A DNA stretch of 64,000 bases from Chalara sp. BL73 (lineage: Eukaryota > Ascomycota > Leotiomycetes > Helotiales): positions 1,736,001 through 1,800,000 of the forward strand of contig CAKJVC010000088.1 in NCBI GenBank assembly GCA_918026815.1, read 5' to 3'. Position numbers and translations under genes: made by a program. The notes beneath the pieces are model-generated. The model had not been told where the DNA came from and made no database searches. It saw only the letters and a list, made by a program, of their open reading frames with translations. Every line of letters starts with the position of its first letter. The first letter of the stretch is position 1. Shown here one piece after another: positions 23,169 through 34,956 of the stretch.

Positions 23169-25755
23169 ATGTTGCATTGTTTGGTAGTCTTGATTTGTTT
23201 CGGTCTTGCCGCGGCAGAGAATGGCCTCAATGGGTGGCTACGGTATGCACCATTGCCTCGAGGCCTTCGTCCTTCTTCTCCACTTCCCAAAAATATCGTG
23301 ACCCTGAACAGCACAATATCTAGTCCAGTGTACACTGCTGGCACAGAGTTGGAAAATGGATTCAAGGGTATTCTCGGTCAAATCCTTAGGCGTGACAGCG
23401 ACAAGGGCAGTGGAAAATCGTCGATTGTTGTTGGAACCGTTGATCAATACATTCTGGCGTATGGTGATATCCGAAATCTACCAGAACTTGAGCAAGACGG
23501 TTTCTGGCTGAACATCAAGGATGACTCTGTTCAGATCCTTGGCCAAAACGAGAGGGGAGCTCTTTATGGTGCGTTCGAGTATCTCTCCAGAATTGCACAA
23601 GGCAACTTTGATACTACAAAATATGCCAGCAATCCGAGTGCGCCAATCCGATGGACGAATGAATGGGACAATTTGGACGAGCGTGGCAGTGACCACGGAA
23701 GTGTTGAACGTGGATACGGCGGTCCCTCGATATGTAAGTTTATGAATGCGAATATAAACAGTCGGGAAGTGCTGATGATTCCGTTGAACAGTCTTTCGAT
23801 TCGGAGTCGTACTCAACGATCCAGTCCGATGGGCGCAATATGCTCGGCTCCTCGCTTCCATCCGTGTGAATGCCGTTGTTGTAAACAACGTTAACGCTAA
23901 TGCAACCCTGCTCAATCCTGTTCATATTGAAGGTTTGGGGAGGATTGCAGATGCGTTCCGGCCATACGGTGTTCAGCTCGGCTTTTCGCTCAATTTTGCC
24001 TCTCCAACCCTCGTGGGTGGTCTCACCACTTTCGATCCTTTGGATGCGGGTGTCATTACATGGTGGACAAATATCACAAACCAAATCTACCAGCGCATTC
24101 CTGATATGGCAGGCTATCTTGTAAAAGCAAACTCCGAGGGTCAGCCGGGTCCTCTGACATATAATCGTACTCTCGCTGATGGAGCGAATCTCTTTGCAAG
24201 AGCGGTCGAGCCACATGGTGGCGTCGTTATGTTCCGAGCATTTGTCTACAATAAGCTAAACGACTCTGACTGGAAGGCTGATCGAGCGAATGCAGCGGTT
24301 GAGTTTTTCAAAGAGCTTGATGGCAAATTCAAGGACAACGTTGTTGTTCAAATCAAGTATGGTGCAATTGACTTTCAAGTCCGTGAGCCTGTAAACCCGC
24401 TATTTGCAAACCTCCACCATACCAGCACCGCGATTGAGCTTCAAGTCAGCCAGGAATATCTGGGACAGCAGGCACATCTTGTCTATCTCCCACCACTGTG
24501 GAAGACGATTCTTGATTTTGACCTTCGTGTCGATCAACAGCGATCACTGACTCGTGATATCGTCACTGGGAAACGTTTTAAGCGACCCCTTGGAGGCTTT
24601 GCGGCTGTCGTCAATGTTGGAACCGATCCGACGTGGCTTGGCAGCCATTTAGCGATGTCGAACCTTTATGCGTATGGTCGTTTGGCGTGGGACCCAACGG
24701 TTCAACCTAAGGATATACTTCAAGACTGGATTCGTTTGACATTTGGATTTGACAAGAAGGTTATTAACACAATCACTGAGATTTCATTGAAGTCTTGGCC
24801 TGCGTACGAAAAGTATACTGGCAATCTCGGCATTCAGACATTGACCGACATTCTGTACACTCATTATGGGCCAAATCCAGCATCTCAGGATAATAATGGC
24901 TGGGGCCAGTGGACTCGCGCTAACCGCGTGAGTATTGGAATGGATCGTACGGTCAGCAATGGCACCGGAAATGCTGGCCAATACCCTGCAGAGATCGCGA
25001 GGGTATACGAGAATGTGGATAGCACTCCGGATGACTTGCTTCTCTGGTTTCATCATGTCCCATATACCCACCGCCTACAGTCGGGGAAGACAGTTATCCA
25101 GCATTTCTATGACGCGCATTATGAGGGAGCAGCTATCGCTCAAACATTCGTCACGGCCTGGGAGTCGCTAAAGGATAAAATTGATAAGGAGAGATATGAT
25201 CACATACTATTTCGGCAGAAGTACCAAGCTGGTCATTCTATCGTATGGAGAGATGCCATCAACCACTATTATTGGAATCTTTCTAGTATTCCAGATGAGG
25301 CAAAGCGTGTCGGCAAACACCCATACCGCATTGAAGCAGAGTCTTTGGTCCTGAGTGGCTATGAGGTTGTAAAAGTGACGCCTTTCGAGACAGCGTCCAA
25401 CTACACTGCGATAGTCACTTCCTCTAGTAGCACTGGAGGCGTCGTCAGCACAACTCTCAACTTCCCATCTGGCACATATAATATTGCAGTCAATTATTTC
25501 GATCATGCTGGTGGCCAGTCTCACTGGCAGACATATATCAACAATCAACCACTTGGGGAGTGGTACGGCAACCTCGAAAACGTTCTTGGCCACTTCCCCT
25601 CTTCTCATATCGATGGACATTCTGCCACGCGCATCACTTTCCAAAATGTCAAAATCAAACGAGGAGATGTACTGAAAATTGTTGGAACTCCGAACGGTAC
25701 AGAGAGGGCTCCATTGGATTATGTTTCAATTCTTCCACTCGACATAATTGATTAA
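23169..25755 (+). CDS. aguA: Secreted alpha-glucuronidase, glycoside hydrolase family 67
   Basis: Exon 1 ends at 23733 and exon 2 is 23792-25755; 842 aa from the ATG at 23169, matching the usual ~840 aa of fungal AguA. The ATG at 23148 would add 7 residues but leaves almost no leader after the TATA-like box at 23109-23118, and the 23169 start gives a cleaner signal peptide (MLHCLVVLICFGLAAAENG). Family blocks: IRWTNEWDNLDERGS, VERGYGGPSIFF across the splice, VNAVVVNNVNA, MFRAFVYN and KYGAIDFQVREP, where the catalytic carboxylates lie. Several NxS/T sites suggest glycosylation. It removes 4-O-methylglucuronic acid from xylo-oligosaccharides during plant cell wall breakdown. It has no regulator-type palindrome and is probably not part of the polyketide cluster. 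Confidence 0.93.
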
Positions 25756-26422
25756 TGAATTGGTGGATTCTAAAACTCAATTCAACCACATAATGTATCG
25801 TATGGTAGAAGCAAAACTTGCTAGACGGCTTATAGAATCGTTTTCAGATATTCATCTCTACACGAGACAACGCTCTGAATACTTGCCTAATATCAGGCAA
25901 TGCCTTGGGCCAGCCTCCTCCTTATCTAGCGACCGTTTACTTTAATTCTTTACCCGGACTAACTACTGCCTTAGCTTATCTTTCATCCTCCATGCTAACT
26001 TTCTGCAAATGCTCATGAAACTCACATCAACTTTGCTCAGTTCATGTTTCCAAGCCATATCCCATTTTCTTCAGGCACAACAAACTCTCCCAGGTAGTTC
26101 AATGACTCAATTGCAATTGATTTTACTAGATATGGCTCTAGGAGGTCATCGCGCAGTGAGTTTTGTGAGCTTTTGATAAAGGTGGGGCCTGCAAACATAA
26201 ATTGATTTATACTAGCATGTTTATACATTATAGAATTTAGCCATGCAAGAGCTTACTGGCCATAGATTCAGAATAATCACGACGGAGTTCGAAGATCATG
26301 TCTCTATTATGAAGTCTATTCTTTGGTTCTAGTCTATAGTACAAAGCCATCCCGGATTGCGTGCGCCTATATGATAAACTATGGTCTGTCGTACATGTGC
26401 CTGATGGAATACCTGCTTGTTT
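25756..26422. other. Intergenic
   Basis: About 670 bases between the 3' ends of the convergent GH67 and hypothetical genes. No feature that I can support. Confidence 0.45.
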
Positions 26423-27728
26423 TCACCAGTGTGGCCTTTCCAAGTCAGATGGCCGGTAGAAGCCGCAACTGATCAACCAGTCTCGGTAGTAGTTAATCCA
26501 GAAGACCAAGAGTCCCCCGAGAAGCGTGCCCCCAATATTGGCTAAAGGGCGTTCAATTTCAAGCGTCTGCTCTAGGTCTCGAATCTCCTGCTGCCTTACC
26601 TGGTTTTGGGCAATCTCCTTTGCCAGTTCTCGAGTAAGCTCGCGATTTGCATCTCTTAACTTCGCCAGCTCCGCTTCGTCATCTTGGAGCTCAACTTCTA
26701 GTTGAAGGGTTTCCTTCTCTAGCTCGGTAACAGTCACTCGACGTAAATTGATCTCCTGATGGAACCGAGTGAGGAGCTCCGGAAATGCCTCTCGATAGCG
26801 CGACAAATCAACCATGTCCTTTTCATGCTGTAGAAATGCTCCAAGCTCTGCCATGCCGCTCTTGCGATATCTTGCCAAGATGTCGTTTCTGTCTGAACTA
26901 AGGCCCGCAGATAAAATGCCACTGGGGCTACGAGAGCGACTGAGGAGATTTGTGCTGGCAGCGGAGCACTCGGGCGACTGCGGTGACTGTAAGGTTGCCT
27001 CAAAATCGGGTCCAATAAAAACAGGATCTCGAGGTGGTACATTGTTTATTTCGTAATAGCCACAGGAATTATACATCTACGCAAATTAAAATATCAACAT
27101 AAATCGCGAAAACGTGAAGAGATAATAATAAATCTTACCTGTCGCGCTCTTCTCAGATTTTGCCAGGCTGTCTCCTCCCGATCTTGGTTCAGGCGGAATA
27201 GTTGGCCAGCATGCCATGCGCGAGTAGTTGACCCATTGAGATAACGTTCATGGGCACCAATATCGAAACCGAGGACAGCGAACTTGCCGGGAAAATGCTT
27301 GGCTATGAATCTCTTGTGCTCTTCAACTGCCTGACGTTCGTTTGTTAGTGATTGTAAAATAAGCCATTGTGCATCAAAATAAAAAATTGTAACAAAAAAC
27401 ATACTCTATGAGCTTTGACTTTTAATAATTCGTGTTCCTCAACTTTGTCAACATCACAATGCTCTGTAGCTGCTGTGGCGATATTATTTCTCTTTCAGCC
27501 TTTCAGTTAGTTTCTATTCACTGTGGGCTAGGGGAAGGGGCAATTCCTTACCTTGTAATGCTTCATGCACGAATAATCAATATCGGTTGCTTGCCATCCA
27601 GTTTCGGCTCCATTCTCTGGTATGATCTGATGAGTATTCACTTTTGCAGCCGTGAGCTCGAGATTGCAACTAATGCTGCCATTAAGGCTGGGGAAACCCT
27701 CTTCCACTAATTTCGCCTTCTTATTCAT
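26423..27728 (-). CDS. Hypothetical protein with coiled coil and C-terminal membrane segment
   Basis: Exons 27552-27728, 27405-27461, 27139-27330 and 26423-27076; 359 aa, every junction in phase 0. The second exon's acceptor (CTACAGAG) is the least certain. I do not recognise a family. The middle has ARG/Trp-rich residues (LFRLNQDREETAWQNLRRAR). Next comes a Ser/Pro-rich linker, and then a charged heptad-like stretch of about 70 residues (LEKETLQLEVELQDDEAELA and on) that should form a coiled coil. One hydrophobic segment (IGGTLLGGLLVFWINYY) lies close to the C-terminus. It is probably a membrane-anchored coiled-coil protein; the function is unknown. Confidence 0.7.
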
Positions 27729-28755
27729 GGCTCTTCCACTAGTTGAACCGTAAAGAAGCAGATTATGGAATGTCTCTTGGTAGATGCGGATATCTAGAGT
27801 GAGAGATTCAGTATCCGAGTTGTTGGAGTATGTTGAGTATTGTACTGTTGTATATTGGGTGGGAATGGAGAAGTATATACTAGCTCTTGAAGTGCTATTT
27901 TATGTCCTCTCGCTTCCTGAAGAAGCTTAGCGCTTTGTCTAACGCTCGTGAACTCATATTTTTGTTCCATTCACTCAGTTATCGGAGTCTAGTCAGCGTA
28001 TCTTCTCGAACCAGTAATTTTCTGGCTAGATTGTGGTAAGCTCTCCTTGCCTTTCCACCTTTTCTTTGACTGAACTGACACAGCTGACGCTTGCATCCTA
28101 TTGTGACTTGTATGAATGCTTGCTGGTTAGTTTGTGACACAAATGTAGGAGCTCAAATGCCCTTGAAAGATTCACGCTTTTTCAAAACTACTAACAGGTG
28201 TAGATTAATGTTGGATCGATCTTTTCATAGTTTGTACACCTACGAAATGTGAAATATATGCTCATAACAAATATAAAAACTTTTAGGCACATTTCGATGA
28301 CCTATACTTTGAGAAGATGCTGTTTGACACAGATTAGTATCTTCTTGTCGCGACCCGTGACGCCAGGTAGACGCTTACACTACATTTGTCACTATCTTTG
28401 ATAGATTAAAAAAGAGGATAGCTTCGAACTCCTTGCGTGGGTTCTTTTCTTCACTTAAAGTAGACTGTTAAGGACTCGAGGCTGGTATCACTGTGTTGTA
28501 ACCGCTTCTGCGGGCCGTAGAAGGCAAATTCATGCTCTATGACTTAGAATTTTAACGCTTTTCAGTACTATCTGATATCTCTCCAAACTTGATGAGCTCA
28601 AGAGAATGGTTAAGCTAAGTCTAAAAATAAAGCTCAAGCTCAAATGCTTTGTGCCCTGCGCCACTACACAAAATCTTCTTGATTTAATCACACATTGTAT
28701 CACCGCTTTCTAGTTAAAGTTACAACCCCACAGTTATCCCGTTTTTTATACTGCC
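27729..28755. other. Intergenic; upstream region of the coiled-coil gene
   Basis: About 1 kb with no supported open frame on either strand. Confidence 0.5.
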
Positions 28756-28998
28756 TCAGCCGTAGTTTGATGGATCGCTCTCCTTCACGCGATTTAAAAA
28801 AGGCTCCACAATGCAACGGTTTAGATGCCCACTCAAGGCCGGATCAGCTCTGCAGCCTGGAACTAGGCAAGGCTTGCTGCACGTGGCCACCAGATTATCA
28901 TCAGCATAGCAGTTCTTGCATCGCTGTTCGTCCAGATCGATCCAGCAATCTTGATATAGACACTTTCTCTGCAACCAAGCGCGACAGTTCAGAGGCAA
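28756..28998 (-). CDS. Cys-rich open frame, possible 3' exon
   Basis: An 80-codon frame without an ATG, ending in TGA at 28756. It has eleven Cys in pairs (KCLYQDC, RCKNC, CSKPCLVPGC) and a closing GHLNRC, so it looks like a small zinc-binding or disulfide-rich segment. A splice acceptor (CATATGTAG) stands just upstream. It could be the terminal exon of the adjacent 29163-29822 frame, but the donor needed (GTTATC) is weak. No family recognised. Confidence 0.3.
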   Translation of the reverse strand: MPLNCRAWLQRKCLYQDCWIDLDEQRCKNCYADDNLVATCSKPCLVPGCRADPALSGHLNRCIVEPFLNRVKESDPSNYG

Positions 28999-29162
28999 TC
29001 TCTCCAGCTACATATGTCAGCCAGGTCCCTACATTCCTACGAGTGTAAAATATGCAATATACACTATGTGCTCATTCTCATAATCACCAAAGTTGTTACA
29101 CTCGTGCCTGCTGAAAGGTTCCCACCGCCCTTGCCTGATGGGATAGCATTCACTGTAAGCTC

Positions 29163-29822
29163 TCATGGGATAACTGCCAGGATAAAATTGGCATTGCAGC
29201 TCTTACTTAAACGTTCCAAATATCCTAACACACTTTCTCCTGGCTTTCTCGAAAAGCTTCCCAGGTTTAGCTCCTCCTCTGAGAACTGGGCATGTTTTGG
29301 CAGATTCGCTTGAACTAATTTGGCATTTGCTAGCTTCATATCCACTGTCACCATCACCATCAGGATATCCACGAAGTGCCCTCCGTCTGATGTCCCTGCT
29401 CGAAACACCTGACTCAAGAATATCTTAATCGAATAAATCACGAATAAAATTGACCGTATCCCATTTGTTAACTCGATAGTACCCTCAAACCATCTATCCA
29501 TACATTTATCAAGGGTTTCTTCAGTGCCCGTTTTGTCTTTCATGTCCTTATAGGTACTGCGATGATATTTACGACCCATTTTCCAGTCGAGATGACACTT
29601 ACATGTATAACTAAATTTCTTAATCCGACGACGAAGAGATAGCCTTTGCGAATCTTCAGAACCTCTAGGTGGGACTCTTCTTTCTGAGCATAGAGGAGGA
29701 CCAAAAGATGAAGGGAAAAATCTCGCGAAAGGGCCATTTTGGTATTCGAACCACGTTCTAGGAGGCAGCGCAAAGCCTGGAATAAACCCTGCACTAATTA
29801 CAGGATTTTTTGTATGTGCCAT
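29163..29822 (-). CDS. Hypothetical protein, 219 aa
   Basis: A single open frame from a true ATG at 29822. The N-terminal third is Pro/Phe/Arg-rich, and a hydrophobic stretch near the middle (IRSILFVIYSIKIFLSQVF) could span a membrane. I do not recognise a family. A GTAAGT inside the frame near 29604 means the model may be interrupted by an intron. The length and ATG support a gene; the composition does not settle it. Confidence 0.4.
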   Translation of the reverse strand: MAHTKNPVISAGFIPGFALPPRTWFEYQNGPFARFFPSSFGPPLCSERRVPPRGSEDSQRLSLRRRIKKFSYTCKCHLDWKMGRKYHRSTYKDMKDKTGTEETLDKCMDRWFEGTIELTNGIRSILFVIYSIKIFLSQVFRAGTSDGGHFVDILMVMVTVDMKLANAKLVQANLPKHAQFSEEELNLGSFSRKPGESVLGYLERLSKSCNANFILAVIP

Positions 29823-31266
29823 CTGGTGTGAGCTGAATGAAAGACGTCAGATCACACCTCTGAGAAGGTGGTGGGCACGATGAGTCTTTGTAAGAGGAAT
29901 ACTCAAAGTTCATATCTATCTCATGCACTTCCATGTAACGTTCTATTCTTTGGTGTGAGGCTAGATGTGCCATTTTGAATATCCTCGATAGATTGAAAGA
30001 ATGGTGCTAATGATAACTATAGATGGACGATCCAACAAGGACGTATATGGGATGTATTATATGTTAACGACAAGGAAAAAAAGGGAGAAAAGGACGGAAA
30101 GGTAATGAGGAAGGTGACAACACGAGGACCTCCCTTGCTCTTCCCTCTGTTGAATACCCATACGTGCTGCTGAGAAACTCTTGAAGGAGCGCTTACATAA
30201 TGAGTAGTGAGTAGAGTTAGTGGAATCTTTTTAAATGTACCTGAATCTGATTTCCGGTCTCACTCGCTGCGACTCAAAGTGCTCAGGATATCAAAGATGG
30301 CTACAAATTTCTGAACATACTTCGCCAAAGATAGAAACGTCTTAGATAGAGAAAGAACTGCCTGGAACATTACCGACTGTTTTCAAAATATGATTCTACA
30401 GGTCCTCCAGTCCGTACTTTATCCTCACTGATCGTGGACCTGGAAAGGCTGCATGAGGACTCACATGGCTGATACTACCTACAAACAGGTCACAAGAGGC
30501 CTTCAAGGCTCAAAAAAATGTACTGTATCTAGGCACTAGATTGTTGCTGTTGTACAGCTTCATATGATGTTTCGACAGGAAAGCGCTTTCTAAAGCTGAC
30601 CCATATCAGGTCTATTTTGTGCTTCTCTCGCTCATCTTCCATAATAATATACTCGGTGACAATTGTACAGTTGCCGTAGGCTATTGTTCCAATAGTCATG
30701 TTGCCATGGATGATCGAACGCATAAATATCTCCCTGGCTAAACTTAAAGGGTGCAATGAAATGAAGTGGACCATTAAGGGACGCGTGTACAGACCGCTAA
30801 GCTTGGTCAGAAAAGGCTTTGGAGGCTATTTGTGTGGCCAGGACACAAAGGATATTGTGCGCATCTAAGTTTAATGTAATCCCTCAGTAGATTTAGCAGA
30901 AGTAGAAGGCTTCTCTCGTCCTTTTTCTTAAGGAAGTTCTCGATTTCGAGGAAATTGCGACTCGCACGTGACTATTGGCTAGCCAATAAACGCAAACCGT
31001 TGTGGCTGACATTTCCCGTTGCATCCTCAACTTTGATTTGATCCGTTGACAACTCCACCACTTACTTGGCTTGATTTTCACCAAAAGTCAACTGGCAGCT
31101 AGCTCTAGTCTCGCCCCCAACAGCGACAACAAAATCCATCTCATCTGGTAGATCGCCATCTGCACCTGTGGCGTTGCCTGATACAACGTACGATTCACAG
31201 GATTGCCACCATCTGATCTCGTCGGCAGTGGGGAGGCTCAGGGGTTTGAGAGCCCACCCTCCAAAC
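29823..31266. other. Intergenic, AT-rich; weak 81-codon frame on the minus strand
   Basis: The only frame with an ATG of note is 30529-30774 on the minus strand (81 codons, ending in a Gln-rich tail). It has no recognisable residues or splice partners, so I do not call it a gene. The last ~250 bases are the promoter and 5' leader of the YTP1-like gene. Confidence 0.4.
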
Positions 31267-32838
31267 ATGGCCAGCTTCAGGAGTCATGGCGCGCCGCGTC
31301 TGGCTTTTGCTGGACTTTTGCTTTTGGCCACAAACGCTTCTGCACACGGTCACGATATGTCTGCCATTGAGGAAGGAGAACATATGAGTGCTGAGCCAAT
31401 TGTGCGTTGTTATGTGGTGGCCAAAGACGGAATTAGAGACTGACGGGATTGTAGGACTCGATACTATGGACACACATAATACTCATGACCGTTACCTTTG
31501 GGATTATCTTCCCAGCTGGTATGGTCTTAGGTGTTCGTTTATTTCTAAAAGGATTATGGTATCCAAACTAACTATGTTCTAGATTACTCGGAATAGGTGG
31601 CATGTACCAACGCAGGCATTCGGAACAGTTTTAGCCCTGGTTGGATACTTCCTAGGACACATGCACGGAGGACGAGTTTTCGCTCGCAATATCCACGCCT
31701 CATTTGCGAATAGCTTGATGCTCATGCTTGCAGTACAGATTGTGTTCGGCATATACCTCAAATTCCATATCACAAAGGGCTTTCACGGAAAGATTAGAAA
31801 GGTGGCTGTATATGGACACGGAATAGTCGGAAAGGTGATGCCAGTGGTTTCTTGGATTCAGATGCTTTTTGGAGGTATCACAGCGTTGGGGTTCTGTAGG
31901 GACGACCACCTCGGGCAATGTCTTGCACATTTCATTATGGGCAGCGCCTTCATCGGATACGGCATTCTCCTAACTATCATGATGCTTGTCGGGCAACATT
32001 GGCTAAAGAGTACTGGACGATCGCAAGAGTTCTTTGATTCAGCGGTTATTGCTGCATGGGGTTGTGTCAACACTTTCACCGAACACAGATGGGGTGGACC
32101 TTGGGTTGCCAACGACATCCAGCATACTACAATGGGAGTCATTTGGTGGGCCGCTGGTCTTACCGGAGTTTGGCTCAGCAGAAAGAGAGACGGAAGTCCA
32201 AAGAGAAACTTTGTTCCAGGGTTCGTGATTGCTCTCACTGGATGGGCTATGTCGGCGCACCCACAGCATATTCCACTCAGCTCAATGGTACACACCGCAT
32301 TCGGATATACCCTGATGGCAGCAGGTATTTCAAGGATAATTGAGGTAGCTTTCGTCCTAAAGGACGCGAATACCATCTCGGCCGATGGAGACGCCAACAG
32401 CTGGCAATATATCCCACCATTCGTAAGTGTAGAAGTCTCCATTGTCCAATATTAAGCTAACTTTAGTAGTTACTCTACGCTTCAGGATTCCTTTTCATGG
32501 GAGCAACTGAGGAGCAAATGAAGTTAGTCTCCGATGCGCATATCACACACGTTTCATACGTCCTGGTTATCTATAGCTTCGCCTTCCTTTTGTTCTTGCT
32601 CACCAACGTTCTGTTGCACCTCTACGCAGTCAATGCGGTCCCAACTGTGCCACCCAAGGATATTGAGGCGCCAAGACGGTTACCTAGAATTAATGGTCAT
32701 CATAGAAATACACCGTCAGGCCAAATTCGAGATGCTGAGGAGTTCGAGTTGGAAGGACTGATGAGCGATGAAGACGAGCTCAAGAGCCCAGAGAGCCCTA
32801 GCACACTGGGGAGGAATAATGAGTCACGCGTTGATTAA
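31267..32838 (+). CDS. YTP1-like multi-spanning membrane protein (DUF2427/Ytp1)
   Basis: Exons 31267-31401, 31455-31532, 31583-32422 and 32470-32838; 473 aa. A signal peptide (AFAGLLLLATNASAHGHD) is followed by a DUF2427-type b561-like segment (TFGIIFPAGMVLG joined to ITRNRWHVPTQAFG) and then the Ytp1 region with many hydrophobic helices. His residues in GYFLGHMHGG, YGHGIVGK and LAHFIMG would suit heme or metal binding. A hydrophilic, acidic tail of about 70 residues ends the protein. The donor of the second intron is GTTCGT, chosen because it gives the smooth LGITRN join. The role is poorly known; it is a conserved fungal membrane protein. Confidence 0.88.
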
Positions 32839-33767
32839 GAATCTGATTAATTCCCTAAGTAAGTTCGTAGTTGGTGGTTGACTGGGCGGTACATTTCATT
32901 GCATCAGGAGGGATATTGCATACATCGGCGTCTGGGTGCTTGACTTTCCAACTGAATATTGAGAAGCAACGTTATAATCTTGCATAGAATTTTATGTATT
33001 TCCATGAAAGAGATTTATGTTTTCTGTTTCACCGGACACCAGATAATATCAATCTCACCAAATATATCCTCTTTTATTTAACGCATGTTCTTGATTTGTA
33101 CTTCGTTCCTGAAACAATATTAAACATATCAACTCCTACTTGTTGAGATAACTACATTAGTAACCCATGGAATCCGGAGAAGCCCCGGGTTACTTCGATC
33201 TTTGCTTTGATATACTTTGGCCTTTTCCTTGAGAGATACATTACTTTATGAAGTGGTGTATCCAGAGTGGAAATAAGGAACGGGTACTGAGACTAGGAAA
33301 ATAACTAGAAGCAGCTGTCAAGAGGGTGCAATGTAGCTGATGAGAATTAAAATAGTGCCGTATTTTTTTGAATATAAAAACAAAGTAAAGAAGAGCGGCT
33401 AAGCGCCAATAGAATATGGTGTGTCTTAGATGTTAGTCTTAATGGCCAATTAATCCAAGATGCTTCGTAGTTGTCTACCATGATCGATCCCATGTGTACT
33501 CCACTATTCTTACAAATCTGTTACACCCAGGGGTTGCCTCAAGCTTTCGCTCATTGAGGTAAGTATTTGACTCCTGTACATTGATACATCGGCCAAAATC
33601 CTCCATGCAAACATACGGCATGGGGATGGGAACCGAGCGATTGCTGTAGATAATCTACCGGGCTATTATTCCTCGCATCCAATAACCTCATGTCTGTGCC
33701 CGACATGCCATATATCCATACTGTACATTAATCTCTTCCCTCAAGTATCTTACACTCTCTGCGTCTC
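32839..33767. other. Intergenic, between YTP1-like and Pth 3' ends
   Basis: About 930 bases with no supported gene or repeat. Confidence 0.5.
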
Positions 33768-34505
33768 TCAACCCTCCGCCAACCTCCTCAGCTCCTCTAA
33801 TACCCTCGGAACACTCTCTTCAATCGCGACCCTCTCCTTAGGACCCATCTTCCTCAATACGTAATCTGCAACATCATCCTTTTCCCTACTCAGCGGGCGC
33901 CCAATACCAACCCCAATCCTCATCCACTTCTCCCCCCCCAATACTCCCTTGATACTCCTCACCCCATTATGCCCCTTATGACTCTGTTCTCCCCTCATAA
34001 CCTTCACCTCCCCTACGCCCAGCTCTAACTCATCATGAACCACCACCAACATCCCTTTCCCGCCCGCGCCTCCATCGGCTAGAAACTGCCGCCATGCAGC
34101 TGCGGTAGGCGGACCGGAAACGTTCATGAGAGAAGGAGATTGCCAAAAAGTGAACTCAGGCCCAGCAGAGACGAGACCCTTGGCGTATTTCAAATTCTTC
34201 ACGAAAGGCGGATATCCCATCTCCCGTCCCAGCGCAGTGAGGACCGTATGGCCCGCCGAATGCAGCGTCCCTAGATAGGGGGCTGGGTTTCCGATCGAGG
34301 CGACGAGCAGCCGGAGTGGGCCTGGCATATCGAATTTGAGGGATATGGAAAGAGAATTAGTTAGGGATGTGAGAGATGCATCTTGTTCGGGAAGAATGGT
34401 ATTGCTGGGAGACTGCTTGCGCAGTTGCCGTCGCGACTTTTTGGATTTTTGAGGTGTGAGGTCCCAGTTTTCTGGGGATTCTGGGCGAGGCTGCGACTGC
34501 GTCAT
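33768..34505 (-). CDS. Peptidyl-tRNA hydrolase (Pth family)
   Basis: A 245-residue intronless frame from the ATG at 34505. The catalytic core starts at about residue 60 (MPGPLRLLVASIGNP). It keeps the family's Asn and His in GNPAPYLGTLHSAGH, the Asn of SLMNVSGPPTAA, the Asp of VVVHDELELGVGE and the HNGVRSI block. It hydrolyses peptidyl-tRNAs that drop off ribosomes. The ~60-residue N-terminal extension is basic and Ser/Gln-rich and could be a targeting or regulatory tail; translation from the internal Met at the core is also possible. Confidence 0.9.
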   Translation of the reverse strand: MTQSQPRPESPENWDLTPQKSKKSRRQLRKQSPSNTILPEQDASLTSLTNSLSISLKFDMPGPLRLLVASIGNPAPYLGTLHSAGHTVLTALGREMGYPPFVKNLKYAKGLVSAGPEFTFWQSPSLMNVSGPPTAAAWRQFLADGGAGGKGMLVVVHDELELGVGEVKVMRGEQSHKGHNGVRSIKGVLGGEKWMRIGVGIGRPLSREKDDVADYVLRKMGPKERVAIEESVPRVLEELRRLAEG

Positions 34506-34956
34506 TTCTGCAGGGACGAGGCCGACCCAAAGACTGTTGGACTTTTTTGTAATGCAGTTTTGTTGCGCAAGAATGAGGAGGAGGATGGTGAAAAGTATTT
34601 TCGAAGTATGAATTGGTTACTCTATTACTTTTAATCGAAGCCCATAAAGTGGAAAGACCAGTTCTTAAACTTGATTCATTGTATGTCAGCATTTGAAGTC
34701 GAGTCATCCGGCAACTGTGGCGCAGTAGCCTGCAGACTAGCAGTCAGTCTACACCAACTGTGCCCATGATCATCAGACAATCAGCAGCAGCCATAGACTA
34801 GATCTAAAGCCCAAGTATTATTCCTCGGCATATATGCAGAGGGCTCTTCCATAAACCATTCTGAATATCATGCGTGAAGAACCATTGACCACAAAATTGA
34901 TGCCGCCTACCCTTTAATGCTGCGCTCCAAACTCCGTAAAAGACCACACGCAGCGC
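34506..34956. other. Intergenic; Pth promoter and Hob3 3' end
   Basis: 450 bases between two minus-strand genes with no further feature. Confidence 0.5.

Noticed and set aside
23169..25755. GH67 gene as part of the secondary-metabolite cluster
   Set aside because: It is adjacent, but its promoter lacks the TCG-NN-Y-AT-CGA motif and its function is plant cell wall degradation.
29735..29760. tRNA gene suggested by a B-box-like GGTTCGAATACC on the minus strand
   Set aside because: No A box, acceptor stem or cloverleaf could be built, and it lies in an open reading frame.
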